A stretch of DNA of 64,000 nt from Polytrichum commune (Eukaryota; Streptophyta; Polytrichopsida; Polytrichales; Polytrichaceae): contig OX485803.1 of NCBI GenBank assembly GCA_950295325.1, positions 51,785,554 through 51,849,553 of the forward strand, in the 5' to 3' direction. This document shows, in pieces, positions 36,153 to 47,952 of this stretch; the stretch's first letter is position 1, and each line of letters starts with the position of its first letter. Position numbers and translations under genes: made by a program. The notes below the pieces were generated by a model, which did no database searches, was not told the origin of the DNA, and was given only the letters and a program-made list of their open reading frames with translations.

Positions 36153-39090
36153 ATGCGGAGGTATGGAAGAACTGGTGATCCTGATTTTAACCTTGACCAG
36201 CCACACTCCCTGCTTGTCAAGGTCAGTATACTGGTTCATGGGGGGGAATTTGCGTCTTAGGAGGTGTGGGGGGAATTTTAACATCGGAGTGGAATTTTCA
36301 TCTCGGGAGCGAGAGTGAGAATAACTTGTGGGAGTGCAAGTGATGTGCAAAGATGTGCAAGTGGGAGGAATATGTATATGTATTCTTCTCTTGGAGATGA
36401 TGATATCTTCCCTCTCATCCTACCGTCAGTCTGTGATTGTGTCCGGAGTCGGTATAACTTTCTCTCTTAGTTCCATCTTATAGTCCTGTGTTACGTTTTT
36501 CAAGCTCTCCCCGGAACCAATACTCCATAGTTGTTGTGGTTTCGATGTGGGTTCTAGAACTTTTCACGCCCCGGGTCAAGAAGCTTCAAATCAGATCCCC
36601 TTGGGTGGAGTGTGTTTCAAGTTCTATATGTCCGATTCTTCCTGTTGGGTCTGAGTGGAAATCGTTATAGCCTTACTTGGACATCCTGGATTATTGGGCT
36701 GTGGAATCCCAGGTGTCAAGTCTTATACATTCTCCTCTTTGTACTCAGGTGGACTGATATGCTCCTTTTAATACCCTCAGCTGAATTTCAGTGTTACGGG
36801 TGTCGTTTCTCCTTTTGTTCTTTTCAAGAAGTCCGTCTCTAGTATGACTACTACCATCTCATGCAGGGCATTTAAGTCAATGAATTTCTTTCCTTATATG
36901 TTTAATGTTACATGTGGCCATCTGTGATGAGTGTGTTTGGAAATTGGGGTCTATTTTCAATCTATTTGCAATCTCAAACATCGGTTGTCTTGACAGCAAG
37001 GCTTAAAATAATAATATAGTGTACGGGTAGCAGGTTCATTGCCTATACTGGTAGCAGATTTGAATTGAGACATTTCTGTTGTGGTCTTTCAGTGCTGAGA
37101 ATGATCAGGTCACAAACCTGTGTTAAACTGAGATGAAACTCAGTATCAATTGTTGTGTTATAAACCATAACAAATAGAGTAGACAACATGAGGTGCAGGT
37201 TATAACGCTGCAGATATCCTATGCCAGACTTGGCAGATTACACTAATTTAAAGTGAGTGACATGGCACTCAGTAAAATTGCCCGACACCCGAGCAGATTT
37301 GTTCATTGTTGATATAGATTTGTGTCTTGGTTCAGTCCAGTCCCATCTCTTTGCGTAGGACTTCAGAAATTCCTCCTTGATTTACTCTGTCAGATTTCAG
37401 TCACTCTTGAACCATCATCTCAACGGCAATTTTCAAATAATGTTGCATTGATGCATACCAGACGACGAGAGATTGATGAGTTCTGAGGGCTTTTTTCATT
37501 AAATGTTTTTTTGGACACAGGTGGAAACTTCATTGCGCCAATCAATAGGCATGGAAATTATCGACGTGATCTGTAAATACACACATCAGCCAGTTATGGC
37601 AGAAGGTCTCAGATGAATTTGCAGTTGGTGGAGGACCGTGGTTATACCTTGGTGTCAATTTTCTTCTTGGGCTTCTCCGTCTCAATAGCCACTGTTTCCT
37701 GGATCTTTTTGATTTTGTGCTGCCAACAACCGATCTCCCCCTTATACATCTTTCTCGGGTACTAAAAGTCTTCACCGCTGGCGAGTCCTTATTCTTATCT
37801 GCTGTTTGGGGAAGGGTTGGGCGGTTCCAGGGGTGGCACCTTGGACCAAAACTGGGCGCCCATCCCCACTGCCTCAAACCCAACATACTTTGACCAGAGG
37901 CAACAGGCTGTGTTTGAGAAAAGGACACTGCTGCAACCAGAGCCAAAACAAGTTGCTGCAGATTTCAAACGCACAGTTGGTGAGGGTCGGCGTCCCCAAA
38001 AGCAAACAGCAGGAGAAAGAAAGCAAGCCTCCGGTGAGCAGAAGGCTAGTACAGGAGTTATGACAGGCGTGTTTAATGGAAACCCTCCCTATCAGATTGT
38101 TAGCGGCCATGACAAACGATTCAAGTCGCTTCCTCCCACAGAGATGCTCTCTCGATATGAGACATTGGGAGGCTACATTTTTGTTTGCAACAACGACACC
38201 ATGCAGGAAGATCTCAAACGGCAACTTTTTGGTGAGCTCATGTCTGCTATCTCATCGAATTAGGGTCTATGTGTTGGACACGGCAGTTGCAGTTTAAAAT
38301 AGAAACTGTTAGTAGAGGGAGATGTGCGAAATGCTGACCACTTCCAAGATTTGAGAGGGACATTATCATAGTATGGTTAAGCTGACATACTCGTGGCATT
38401 GACACATGTGTGCAATTGATAAGTCTGTAGTATGTACATTATTTCCTGGTTCTAATGTTATTTTGCAATGAAACAGGGTTGCCTCAGAGGTACCGGGATT
38501 CTGTGCGGGCAATCCAGCCTGGCCTTCCTCTTTTTCTGTACAACTATACCACTCATCAGCTGCATGGTGTATTTGAGGTAAGTATTAATTTGGCCTTGTC
38601 GAACTTACTGTATGGTCAAGTGTGTGTCGTCCAGGTATATTGTAGATCTCTTCTATCAGTATTTTGGTGTTTGGGATTTACGTATCACCGCAGTGTGTTG
38701 TTTTTTTCCCCGTGTTAGGATATTGTAGTGAGATGGCAAATGACTTTGTATTGTACCCTTGAAATTGCAGGCTTCAAGCTTTGGGGGTTCAAATTTAGAC
38801 CCAACAGCATGGGAAGACAAGAAATGTCGAGGGGAGTCCAGATTCCCTGCTCAGGTGTGTACTTAATTATGAGTAGTTAAATCTGCAGTTGACCAATGAA
38901 ATTCATCTGAATGACCAAAAGAGAATTGTATGATTTACCATCATTATCTGGGATGCCTTAGGTACGCATTCGCATTCGAAAGCAGTACAAGCCTCTTGAG
39001 GAAGATGCTTTTAGACCTGTGCTCCATCACTATGATGGACCCAAGTTTCGTCTCCAGCTTTCAGTACCAGAGGTATGGGTTTTGTGCTGT

Positions 39091-39131
<41 letters not shown>

Positions 39132-39346
39132 TTACTACTACTACTACTATTACTACAACTACTACTGCTACTACTACTACTACTACTCTATGAATGACTT
39201 GTGGTTAAGAGCTCTTGTTCAGGGAGCTGCTTGTATGCGTCTAGTGAGGATTCTGTTCTGTAGGCGTTTCTCTGATTCCCTTGCCACTTTGATCGTTGCA
39301 GGTGCTAGAGTTACTGGACCTGTTTGCTGAGAATGGACCTCTCTGA
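36153..39346 (+). CDS. DCD-domain (N-rich-protein class) protein
   Basis: Six coding exons join to 290 codons: 36153-36221, 37769-38231, 38477-38577, 38771-38854, 38962-39072, 39302-39346. All introns are GT-AG and the phases agree. The C-terminal half (about residues 157-286) is a Development and Cell Death domain. It has the four family motifs: FGLP (across the 38231/38477 junction), LFL (in PGLPLFLYNYTTHQLHGVFE), PAQV (across 38854/38962) and PLEE. WEDKKC and HHYDGPKFRLQL are also family-like. The first half is Gln/Lys-rich and probably disordered. The long exon 2 has no in-frame ATG ahead of the conserved part: its frame opens after a TAA at 37763. I therefore start at the ATG in the upstream exon (MRRYGRTGDPDFNLDQPHSL), which joins in phase 0. 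Exons 2-6 are very secure; exon 1 less so. The family acts in stress and cell-death signalling in seed plants; the molecular role here is inferred. Confidence 0.88.
39091..39187. repeat. (TAC)n microsatellite in the last intron of the DCD gene
   Basis: About 97 bp of TAC triplets with a few TAT, AAC and TGC variants. It starts 18 bases after the donor at 39073. The Thr and Tyr runs read from it are artefacts. Confidence 0.95.
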
Positions 39347-40538
39347 GGATGGAGGAGTTGTGTGTCAATTTGATGAAAGGAAGGGTGGTGAATGTAACGA
39401 TGGGAGATATGTAGCGAGTTCTGTCTTTTGTAAGATCAAGGGCTTCCGTAATACCTACAGCAGTCTGTCCGTAATGTATGGTGATACAGAGGCACAGGGG
39501 AGTTGTACCTATTAACATCATCAGGTTTATAGTATCATATTGAAAGGAGCAAATTATTTTTGCTCAAAGCAAGGGCCATTCTTACATGACCCCCATAGAA
39601 GAAACGAGTAGGGATAGATGTGAGAGCCCGGCTACATGGTGTATCCGTAGGCTCATTTTGAACCAGGCAACTCTCAACATTGAAAATGAGAAATCTGTCT
39701 GCTGTATAAAATTAAGTTGGATGTGGGAGCATCACAACCGGTTGATCGTACGAGGTTAAGTTTTTTTGAGGTTAGTGCACTTGCAGAAGCTCTACCCATC
39801 ATTTTAGTGGTAGACACACACAACCAATCAGTTTGGTAGCAAACTGTGCAGCCCTTGAAGGGTGCTCCCTCAACTGGGTGTGCACACCACCGTTGACACA
39901 AGTGTCGATAGTCAATAAAAATGTTAATTATGCATCTTATCCGTCCCTCTTTCTATGTCAACTTGCACATCTATTTTTCACAGCTTTCATTGAAGATTCC
40001 CTGTTTGGAGATTCAGAAGTCGACATGATGCCCAAAGAGACTGAGGTACGCATTGCATAACAACCAATTTTGGAATTTCTCATTTCCTTGATGCCTCATA
40101 AACTTTTCATGAGGAGATCGTACTCATGGAGTTACCATGAGTAGTCAAAAAACTGAATTATAGGATTCAGCACACATACATGAAGATTGCAAAATTATGT
40201 AGCAACGCACTCTTTCAGCTCCTAATGCACTAAGAATCCACAAGCTGTACACTGACTGTAAGCCACAACATTGTCAATGGCTATTGTGAACAAAGAGTCC
40301 TAGCTGAGAAACAGCAACTACAAACTTGTAGTTGCAATCTTGTAGCGCCAGAGGTCTGGCGAATGTGTATATGAAGGCGAGATCATGAAGCTCTGGAAAG
40401 ATATGGAGGTAAAACCAAAGTGTTTGGAAATGGAAGTGAAATAAGGGCCCTCTCCATGAGGAGTCAGGGCCAACTAGGCTTTGACATGCATAAATCCTTG
40501 TACGTATAGGTCTAATTCATCAAATCATCTAATCCCCA
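39347..40538 (+). other. 3' untranslated region and downstream flank of the DCD gene
   Basis: No conserved coding sequence. One segment (39984-40045, 62 bp) is bordered by a strong acceptor (TATTTTTCACAG) and a donor (GAG/GTACGC) and could be an alternative or 3'-UTR exon. Its protein reading has no recognisable domain. Confidence 0.4.
39914..39919 (+). terminator. Candidate polyadenylation signal of the DCD gene
   Basis: An AATAAA hexamer about 570 bp after the stop codon, the first canonical one I see downstream. Plant signals are loose, so the true 3' end may differ. A possible extra exon lies beyond it (39984-40045). Confidence 0.3.
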
Positions 40539-40741
40539 AGGCCTCTTTACATGATGAGAGTCAAAGGCCATTCTCTCTGAAATTCATTTTCTAATGAGGT
40601 GAATTTCATATTTTAATGCACTAAAGAAAAATCTGACACTGCCTGAAGTAATAGCGATTGGATTCCTCCCCCCTAGTCAATATTTTGTGGGAATTGGCTT
40701 CAGATTTTAAAGACCTTGACCCCTCATGTAAAGTGGACCTA
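40539..40741. mobile_element. Inverted-repeat MITE, Harbinger-like ends
   Basis: About 203 bp. The left end AAGGCCTCTTTACATGATGA corresponds to the inverted right end TAGGTCCACTTTACATGAGG. The arms continue with GAGTCAAAGGCC on the left and GGTCAAGGTCTT on the right. No ORF. Arm identity is moderate, so this is an older copy. Confidence 0.6.
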
Positions 40742-41061
40742 GTCTAATGAGAGCCTCATAAGAGCCATGGTGCTTAGAAATGAATTCTCAGGATACACTG
40801 CAAATAGTTTGAGAGAGAGAGAGAGAGGCAGCCAAGGTACATCCATGGCCATCCATGCCATGCATATGTATGCCCATGTGGATTTGATGTATTGCACATG
40901 GGGCCTACATGATGATGGCTCATGGCATGGATGGCATGTTGTCGTAGAAAGGAAACTTAATCACATTATGAGTCTACTTAAAGATCTCCGTTTGTGCTTT
41001 TATTATTCATGGATAGCTAACTTCTTTCTTGGCCATTACTTCCCGGCGGGTCCATAAGTTA

Positions 41062-41888
41062 GGGGTTGTTTACATCAAGGACCATGGAGATTGCTCCCTT
41101 ACAATATGTGATTGGCCGTTGTACTCGTCCCGGGTTCACTTTAGTTTACATCTAGGAAAAAAAATGTCAAAGTGATTATGGAACTTGAGGTCCCTAAAAG
41201 GTTTATTTGGTCAAACGAAATTGTAGTTAAGAAGAACGAAGAGAGGAAGAAGGGGAGAACGTATTACATGAAAAGAAAATCCAAAATTGCCCTTTTTGGA
41301 CATATATTAAAAAATAAACACATCTTCCTTTTTTGGGTGCATGGTCACTCCTCTTGGTCCACATTTGGTGAACTGATGAGAACGTGGACTAAAAGTATGA
41401 ACTGATTATCCCAATTAGTGAGGGAGGGTGAATAATGAGTGGGAATTTAGTGAAGGCGATACTAAATTTCTTTACACTATGAAATCACACCACCAAAAGA
41501 TCTAGGAAGCATTGTTCATCCCGACATTATTCACCAAACATGCTATTCATAACAACACTAGTCATTGAAAGTACCGGCACTTGGCACTATTCACTGAAGG
41601 TATCGACATTTGGCACTAATCATTGAAGCATGTGTTTCCATATAATCTTTTCTTATCACTCTACAAACACCTTAGAGCACACATTAAATTTCTTGAAATC
41701 TATGGTAAATGAGCACGTATTCACAGATTTAGTGTCATTACCTAAAAATTAGTACCACCCTCTCTAATTGGGGAAATCGTTGTAGTAGAAGCCCAAAGGC
41801 TTCAGAATTTTCACTTTTCATAAATTTGACCATGGGAAAATGCCATCTGACTTGGGACAACTTCGTGGTCCATGATGTAAACAACCCC
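41062..41888. mobile_element. Inverted-repeat element, Harbinger-like ends, carrying another element
   Basis: 827 bp. The left terminus is GGGGTTGTTTACATCAAGGA and the inverted right terminus is GGGGTTGTTTACATCATGGA. Identity extends to about 28 bp with four mismatches. The left flank is TTA; the right flank (CTT) does not match. Inside lies the 380-bp element at 41401-41780. The remaining internal DNA is non-coding. Confidence 0.75.
41401..41780. mobile_element. Repeat H element nested in the 41062 element
   Basis: The left tip ACTGATTATCCCAATTAGTG is followed by AGGGAGGGTG. The right tip, inverted, reads ACGATTTCCCCAATTAGAG followed by AGGGTGG. The outer tip equals that of MITE subfamily C (8948), but the interior is different and is shared with 18282-18655. 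It contains several short direct repeats around CATTCACTGAAG/CATTGAAG and TTGGCACTA. Confidence 0.65.
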
Positions 41889-43278
41889 CTTCATGTGTAC
41901 CCAATGCATGTGGGTTTCCTTTTTGATTAATTAACCCACAATCTTGAATGTTTAATGTGCCTTCATTTTTATATCAATTTAAAACCCTATTTTCCCCTCC
42001 TCCATGTCCCTTTGGCCTCTAGGTTTTTCTCTGTAGACATCAACCAACATTGTGTGCCTTCCGTTACCTTTACAACACTCATTGGGAAGAGCTACTACAT
42101 GGCACACAAAAGGATCTGTATTTATCCCACCAAGTCGGAGAATTTTAACATTTGTACTTTGTGTTTCACTATGGAGCCCTTTGTGACTTGTATTTGTGGT
42201 TTTTAAAAAAAAAATTGAAACAAATTTCCAAGCCAATCATAATAGCCATGCCTAACTAGTCTAAGTTTTTTTTAAATAAGCAAAATAAGTACACTAATTA
42301 TCCCAATTAGTGTGTGTTACTATTCGAAGTTACATAGTGCTATATCTATTACATGAGAATGTGATATTTTACCAAGAAAAGTTAACTATATTGTATAATG
42401 TACGTACAACATATTAAATTTCCGTAAGTAACCCAAACCAAAAGTATCAATAAACTCCAATACTTGCCCAACGTTGTTTGTCATTATGATTGTACAAGGA
42501 GACATCTTGGATAAAAAAAAAAGTTACTATAATGTTGTCTAGGGGTGGACTCTTCATTGGAAAACCTAGATGACATGCGTGGATCACTATGTAATTAAAA
42601 CCCCTATATACGAGAAGTCGATTGAGAAAGTCAAATGTATACGTACTAACAATGCTCTAGAAAGTGAACTCATGTATTCAAACTAAGCTTTTCAATTCAA
42701 AGTGATAGATGCCTCCACTTCATATAGAATCATGACTCGAATAGGCATTTAACATCCACTTATGATATCCACTTTCACTTCTAGTTGCGAAAGTTATTGA
42801 ACATTTTTTCATTCATAATATTCAACTCAACAATTGCATCAAACAAACAAAGACGAGCACCATTTACTCAGCCACAATCTGCAAAGCAAAACTCAAGGAA
42901 ACCCATGAGCACTTCAAGAGCCTCTAGTTCCTGGGGGTAAACTCTTCAAACCACTTTACCTCTTAACTTCCCGCCGACGTGCCCTTATGAGTCGGCCTTG
43001 GTAAGCGGCAGTCAAAAATTGAATGAGAGCATGGGTGCCCATGCTTTTGTGGGGAGGGAGTGGCCAAACAAATCTTAATTGAAGATCATTATACTGCCAT
43101 TCCGGATCATGCATGATGTTGAAATTATTATTTGATGTACAGATGGAGGATTAGGTCTAAGTTATGGAATGATGGTTGTTTGGACCTTTATGTTGCTTCT
43201 TTTACATTGGACCTTAGTCGGAGGTCTCAAAAACAATAATGTATAGGAGATGGTTTACGAGGGGTGTATATATACTAA
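41889..43278. other. Intergenic with one MITE end
   Basis: No gene. At 42292-42420 there is a left arm of MITE subfamily C (CACTAATTATCCCAATTAGT, then GTGTTACTATTCGAAGTTAC) without a detectable right arm, so this is a truncated copy. Confidence 0.55.
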
Positions 43279-43682
43279 GGACCGGTTCACATGGGATCCC
43301 AAGTCTTAAGTCCTAAGTCACTTGAGGTCAATCCCTGCAATCTCAATCATTGAGAGCATGGAAGTTGGGACTTATCACTTCACAGAGGGTCCCAAGTCCT
43401 AAGTCCCAAGGCATGACATGGATGCCTACACGACAACACTTTTTGAAGGCGAGACTTGGGACTTGTGTTGAGAGTTGGGTTGAGTGAAAAGTTAGACCCA
43501 ACTCTCAACATTAGTGCCAATAAATTTTTGCATAAAATAATCAAGATATGAACCATACTTTAATGAATATAAATCATGTTTTAATTGGTATCTTGAGGTC
43601 CGAAAGTTGGGACTTTGCCTCCACGTTGGTACTTGCTAACATGAGTGGGACTTAAGACTTGGGACCCCATGTGAAGCAGCCC
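43279..43682. mobile_element. Inverted-repeat element, Harbinger-like ends
   Basis: 404 bp. The left terminus is GGACCGGTTCACATGGGATC and the inverted right terminus is GGGCTGCTTCACATGGGGTC. Both continue CCAAGTCTTAAGTC, giving arms of about 34 bp with few mismatches. The flanks are TAA (left) and TAG (right). AAGTCCTAAGTC-type blocks are repeated inside near both arms. No ORF. Confidence 0.8.
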
Positions 43683-46600
43683 TAGAAAGATGATTCACAT
43701 GGACCTCTTTCGATGGGCAAGAATGCAAGACTTCATTGCTTCTACCTACTCTTGTATCTCTCTTCTTTGTTGTTGTCTCGACAATTTAGCCTCTTCTCCA
43801 ATTCATACCAATCATAACATTATTCAGCTATATGGTTGTGTTTCATTTTATATTTAGCATTTGACATGGGCCTCAATTATCTTACCTTCAAGGGAAGAAA
43901 CTTAGATAATAAGAAGATATTGATGCTTGTATCAATAATATGAATATTATGAATAATGTTGGTATTTTTAGTGAATAGTGCATCTGCTATGAATAGTAAT
44001 TTCATTGAACAATGTTTGGACGAACAATGTATCATGTGAATAATGCCACGATGAACAATAGTACCTATGACTAGTGTTGGGAGTATAACTCCACCCACAT
44101 TTTCAATTATCAACTTGTATGTATGAATAATAAACGAATATTACTACTTTATTCAAGGAATCCACAAAATATAACTGACGTATTCCATGGAGCTAACCCA
44201 CATGTTTGAATAATGTTAAGACGTTTTCTTGGCCTCCATTTAGAATAAAGTTGTATGATTTTGTTTGCAAATGAAGGTTTAGTTAGTGAGAGAGTAAGGA
44301 CTTCTTCTCAAGGGGAGATTGAAATTTCATAACTAACCCCTAACTTCCCACGCCCAATTTCCCTCAAATCTACTTGTGACCTCAATTTCAACGACCGTAG
44401 CTGAAGATCTAGAGTTTTTTCGACAAATCCAATCATACGTATGTCTCCAAGTTAGAAGTGACTACTCACAATCCAAATTTTAAACTTTGAAGTTTTGTTA
44501 TGTAGGAAATTATAATAATGAGAATGTCAATAGTGGTTTTGAGGGGCAACAACCTAGAAATTAAATTGAGGTTGGTTTTTTGATTGAACCTCCGCTCAAA
44601 TCATCTCCAAATGACAAATTTTTACCCTCATTCAAAAGAAGGGCAATATACCTACTCAAATTAGCTCACAAATCTTGAAACCAATATTTTCAAATTTTAG
44701 GGAAAGCTTTGCAATTTGAGGCAGAGATGCCACAATTGCGCACCTTCCACATGGATTTACACCCACCAACACATGTCCAACTAAAAATTCCAACACTAGA
44801 TGTTTCGAACATGCTACTTTTGAGTGTCATGCAAATTTTTAGATTAATTGGGAATCATTTGCACATGAGGATCAACAAAAAAGCATGTTTAGGATATGTT
44901 GCCCCTAAACCGTGGAGGTGACAAATGTCAAGGAGGCGTTCATGGACCAGCTCCACTGTGAACCAGTAGAGAGCACAATCCCATATTTGAATCAATCCAA
45001 AAATAACTAACTCTGTTGAATCATACTTATCCATGTGGCAGGACATAGCAAGCTTGAACATGAACAAGAGTAGTTGAAACAGTCCAGAATCCATCCAAAT
45101 TGGTATCAAAGGGGTTAGAGCAAACTGTTCACAACCATATTATGGTCCCATGGGACATTAGGAACTAACAAACTATCCATCACACTAATGCGGGACAATT
45201 GAGAATTGTCCATCACACTAATGTGGAGTTAAATAAAGTCATTATGGGTACAACAAAGTCAATTGTGCAGTTGACCTGGACCATTCGATCTAGTTGACAA
45301 CAACATCTGGACCGTTGATAACAACCGACTGCTAAGAAAATACAGTATAATAGTATTCCATTATAATTATTTATTTTAAAAGAATAATGACAAAAGAGAT
45401 TTTCAAGCCTAATTGACTGTTAAACATGTATCATTGTCAATTGATAGCAGTTGATTGCTAGAAAATACTCAACCAAAATAAGAAGAGTGAATAATAATCA
45501 TTTAGCTAGTTAATTAATGGAATCAGTGATTCTAATAGTTCTAATGGATGGATGATAATATGTTTATGATAATATGCTCTCACAAAGAGGAGAAACATGT
45601 TTCAAAAGAGGGCATTGAGAGGAGTCTATTGATACGACTTGTGTTTGAATTAGAAAATTTATGTATTTTCAAATATATGAATTTTACAAATGAATAGAAA
45701 AAATAATGGCCACCATCCAAACCCTCTAGGTGTTGACTTTCCTTCTATGAAAGTTTATATATTTTTAGAATTTATAGTTCTGAAAATATTTATAATCAAA
45801 AATTAATTCCAAAAAATTTATACTTAGAAAGGGTTTAGCAACTTCAAACCAAGTCCTAAAGATGTGGACCCTTGCGAGTTCTATAGATAGTCGCCACCCC
45901 AAGATAATTCATTAATGTAGTATTTATTTTAATTATTATAATCACATTTGGACAAGTCACACCAATGTCAGTTGTGATGTGATGTGATCGCCACATATCA
46001 CATCACATCACATCACAATGGCCATCTTTGAGTGTGGACACATGCCTACTTTAATGACACTTTCTATCTTCAAGCACAATGTAGGTATGAATTTCGCAAC
46101 AAGGGCATGTGACATTTATGCCCCCCCCCCCCCACCCTCTCCTTGATAGAATCCCTCTTTTTAGAAATAGCTAGTATTTAGATAATCACATTTTTTGGGG
46201 GGCCAATTCCACACTTAATTGTTGCCAAATGTTTGCGCAGATCATGTCCATTGTTTTTTGATATACAATCACCTACATAATGGGTACATGGCAAGTACAA
46301 ATAACAACACTTGAAACCCAAGTGTTCACAATTTTATAAATGTTTGTGTATTTTCGGACTCATCAAAACTTTGGAGTTGCCTACCTACTAGATAATTTTT
46401 GTACGTGAAGTCCATAGTAATAGGCATCCTCCAACAACTTTGGTGTGGATCTAAGAACCATACCCTACTGTAAACCCACCTTAAGCTTTATTGCCGATTC
46501 ATTTAAGCCTTTGATGTTTTGGTACTAAAAGTTTATTCATTTATAAGTCACTCTAGTTTTCAATTGATGAATGCAGTGGACCACAGTATTTTCCACCCAC

Positions 46601-47952
46601 CCTAACTTTCAGCCCACAATAATAGGTGTCAACGGTGTGAGAAAATCAAAATCAAACAACAAAAACTACATTTGAGCACATACGAGTGCAAAGGATGAAT
46701 GCGACCGTATATTTGGGTGGCTCTAGCTCTCATGCACCAAAAAGGTTGTGACATAGCTCTTTCTAACATAGCTCCTACAGGGGTGAAGCACTCCTTCCAT
46801 GCTGACAAGGAAGAATAGACACATACACGCATGCCATTTTCGAGCAAATTGCAATTATAGATTTGAAAGCTTGGGTTTCTACCAAACTTATTTGCATGTC
46901 ATCATTTAGAGTGGAATCCATCAAAGGATGCATGTTGAGCATTGCCTTCTTGTTGGCACATAAATGATCAACATCAAGAAAGACTTGATAGGGCATAACA
47001 TTACTCGATAGAGTAAGGGTCTTCCTACATCATTAGGTTGACACTATAGCGTGGGGGGTAGAAAATTGCAAGATGATGTTATTATACTCTTAGGATTCAG
47101 TGGCCCATCCGACTGAAGGCATGTGCTGACTAATGTTATGGGCAACATTATCATGTAGAAACATTAAATTATTGCAATTACATCGTAACTTGAAAACAAT
47201 GTCATGATGATTACATTTATTTTCTCTCTTTATCCTCTTAATATGTGCCACATTATATACACGAAGTGGATTAATACACATACCGAAGTACTCCTGTCAA
47301 CATTGATGTTGGGTCGTGATCCCATCCCCAGCCTGTTGTCACAAGGTCATTTTCGAGGATCGCCAAGCAGCCATCGGGACTGCCATAAACATGTGCCTGC
47401 CCCTTCCGACGAAGATTTTTAATGCACCAATTAGATTATTTTCTTGACCTTTCTCCACATTACGAATGAACGGGGTTCAGAAGAGCCTGATACTGATGAA
47501 ATACAGAGGCCCTCAGATCACATAAACCTTCCCGTATAACAGAGTTAAGGTAAGATTGTTGTGGCATCAAAATGTGATCTCTCGTATCCACATCTATTGT
47601 GGAAGGGGTAATATAACACTAGTGTTGCAGTCATGTTGCCCTATGATGTCGAACTTGAACTTGCATGCTCAAGTCAGATAAAGGAAAAAAGGAAGTTCAA
47701 ATTTAAGAAGAATCTTGACGATTTAGTCTACATCCCTCTCTCGAGGAGTACAAACAAAGCTAACACCTCTCAAATTTTTTACTCGCTCAAGAACGAGTGA
47801 CCTCACTGCATGCTATGGAACATGCAACATGGCAAAAATAATCAACTACAATAACACAATCCATGTCCAGTTTGCAACAATTTGTAACAAAACCTAGAGT
47901 GGAGGAGGACATCAGTAACCAACTTTTGAAACAGAAGAGTGAATCTACGCAG
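43683..47952. other. Intergenic and 3' flank of the IQD gene
   Basis: No supported gene. A perfect-looking hairpin built from TGATG units lies at about 45973-46018 (GTGATGTGATGTGAT and its complement). A direct repeat of CCATCACACTAATG occurs at about 45177 and 45210. A run of 13 C is at 46121-46133. The first several hundred bases next to 47953 should be the 3' UTR of the IQD gene; a minus-strand AATAAA (47216-47221) is a weak candidate for its end. Confidence 0.5.

Noticed and set aside
38930-39330. Thr-rich and Tyr-rich frames
   Set aside because: They read through the TAC microsatellite in the last DCD intron; only the exon parts at 38962-39072 and 39302-39346 are real.
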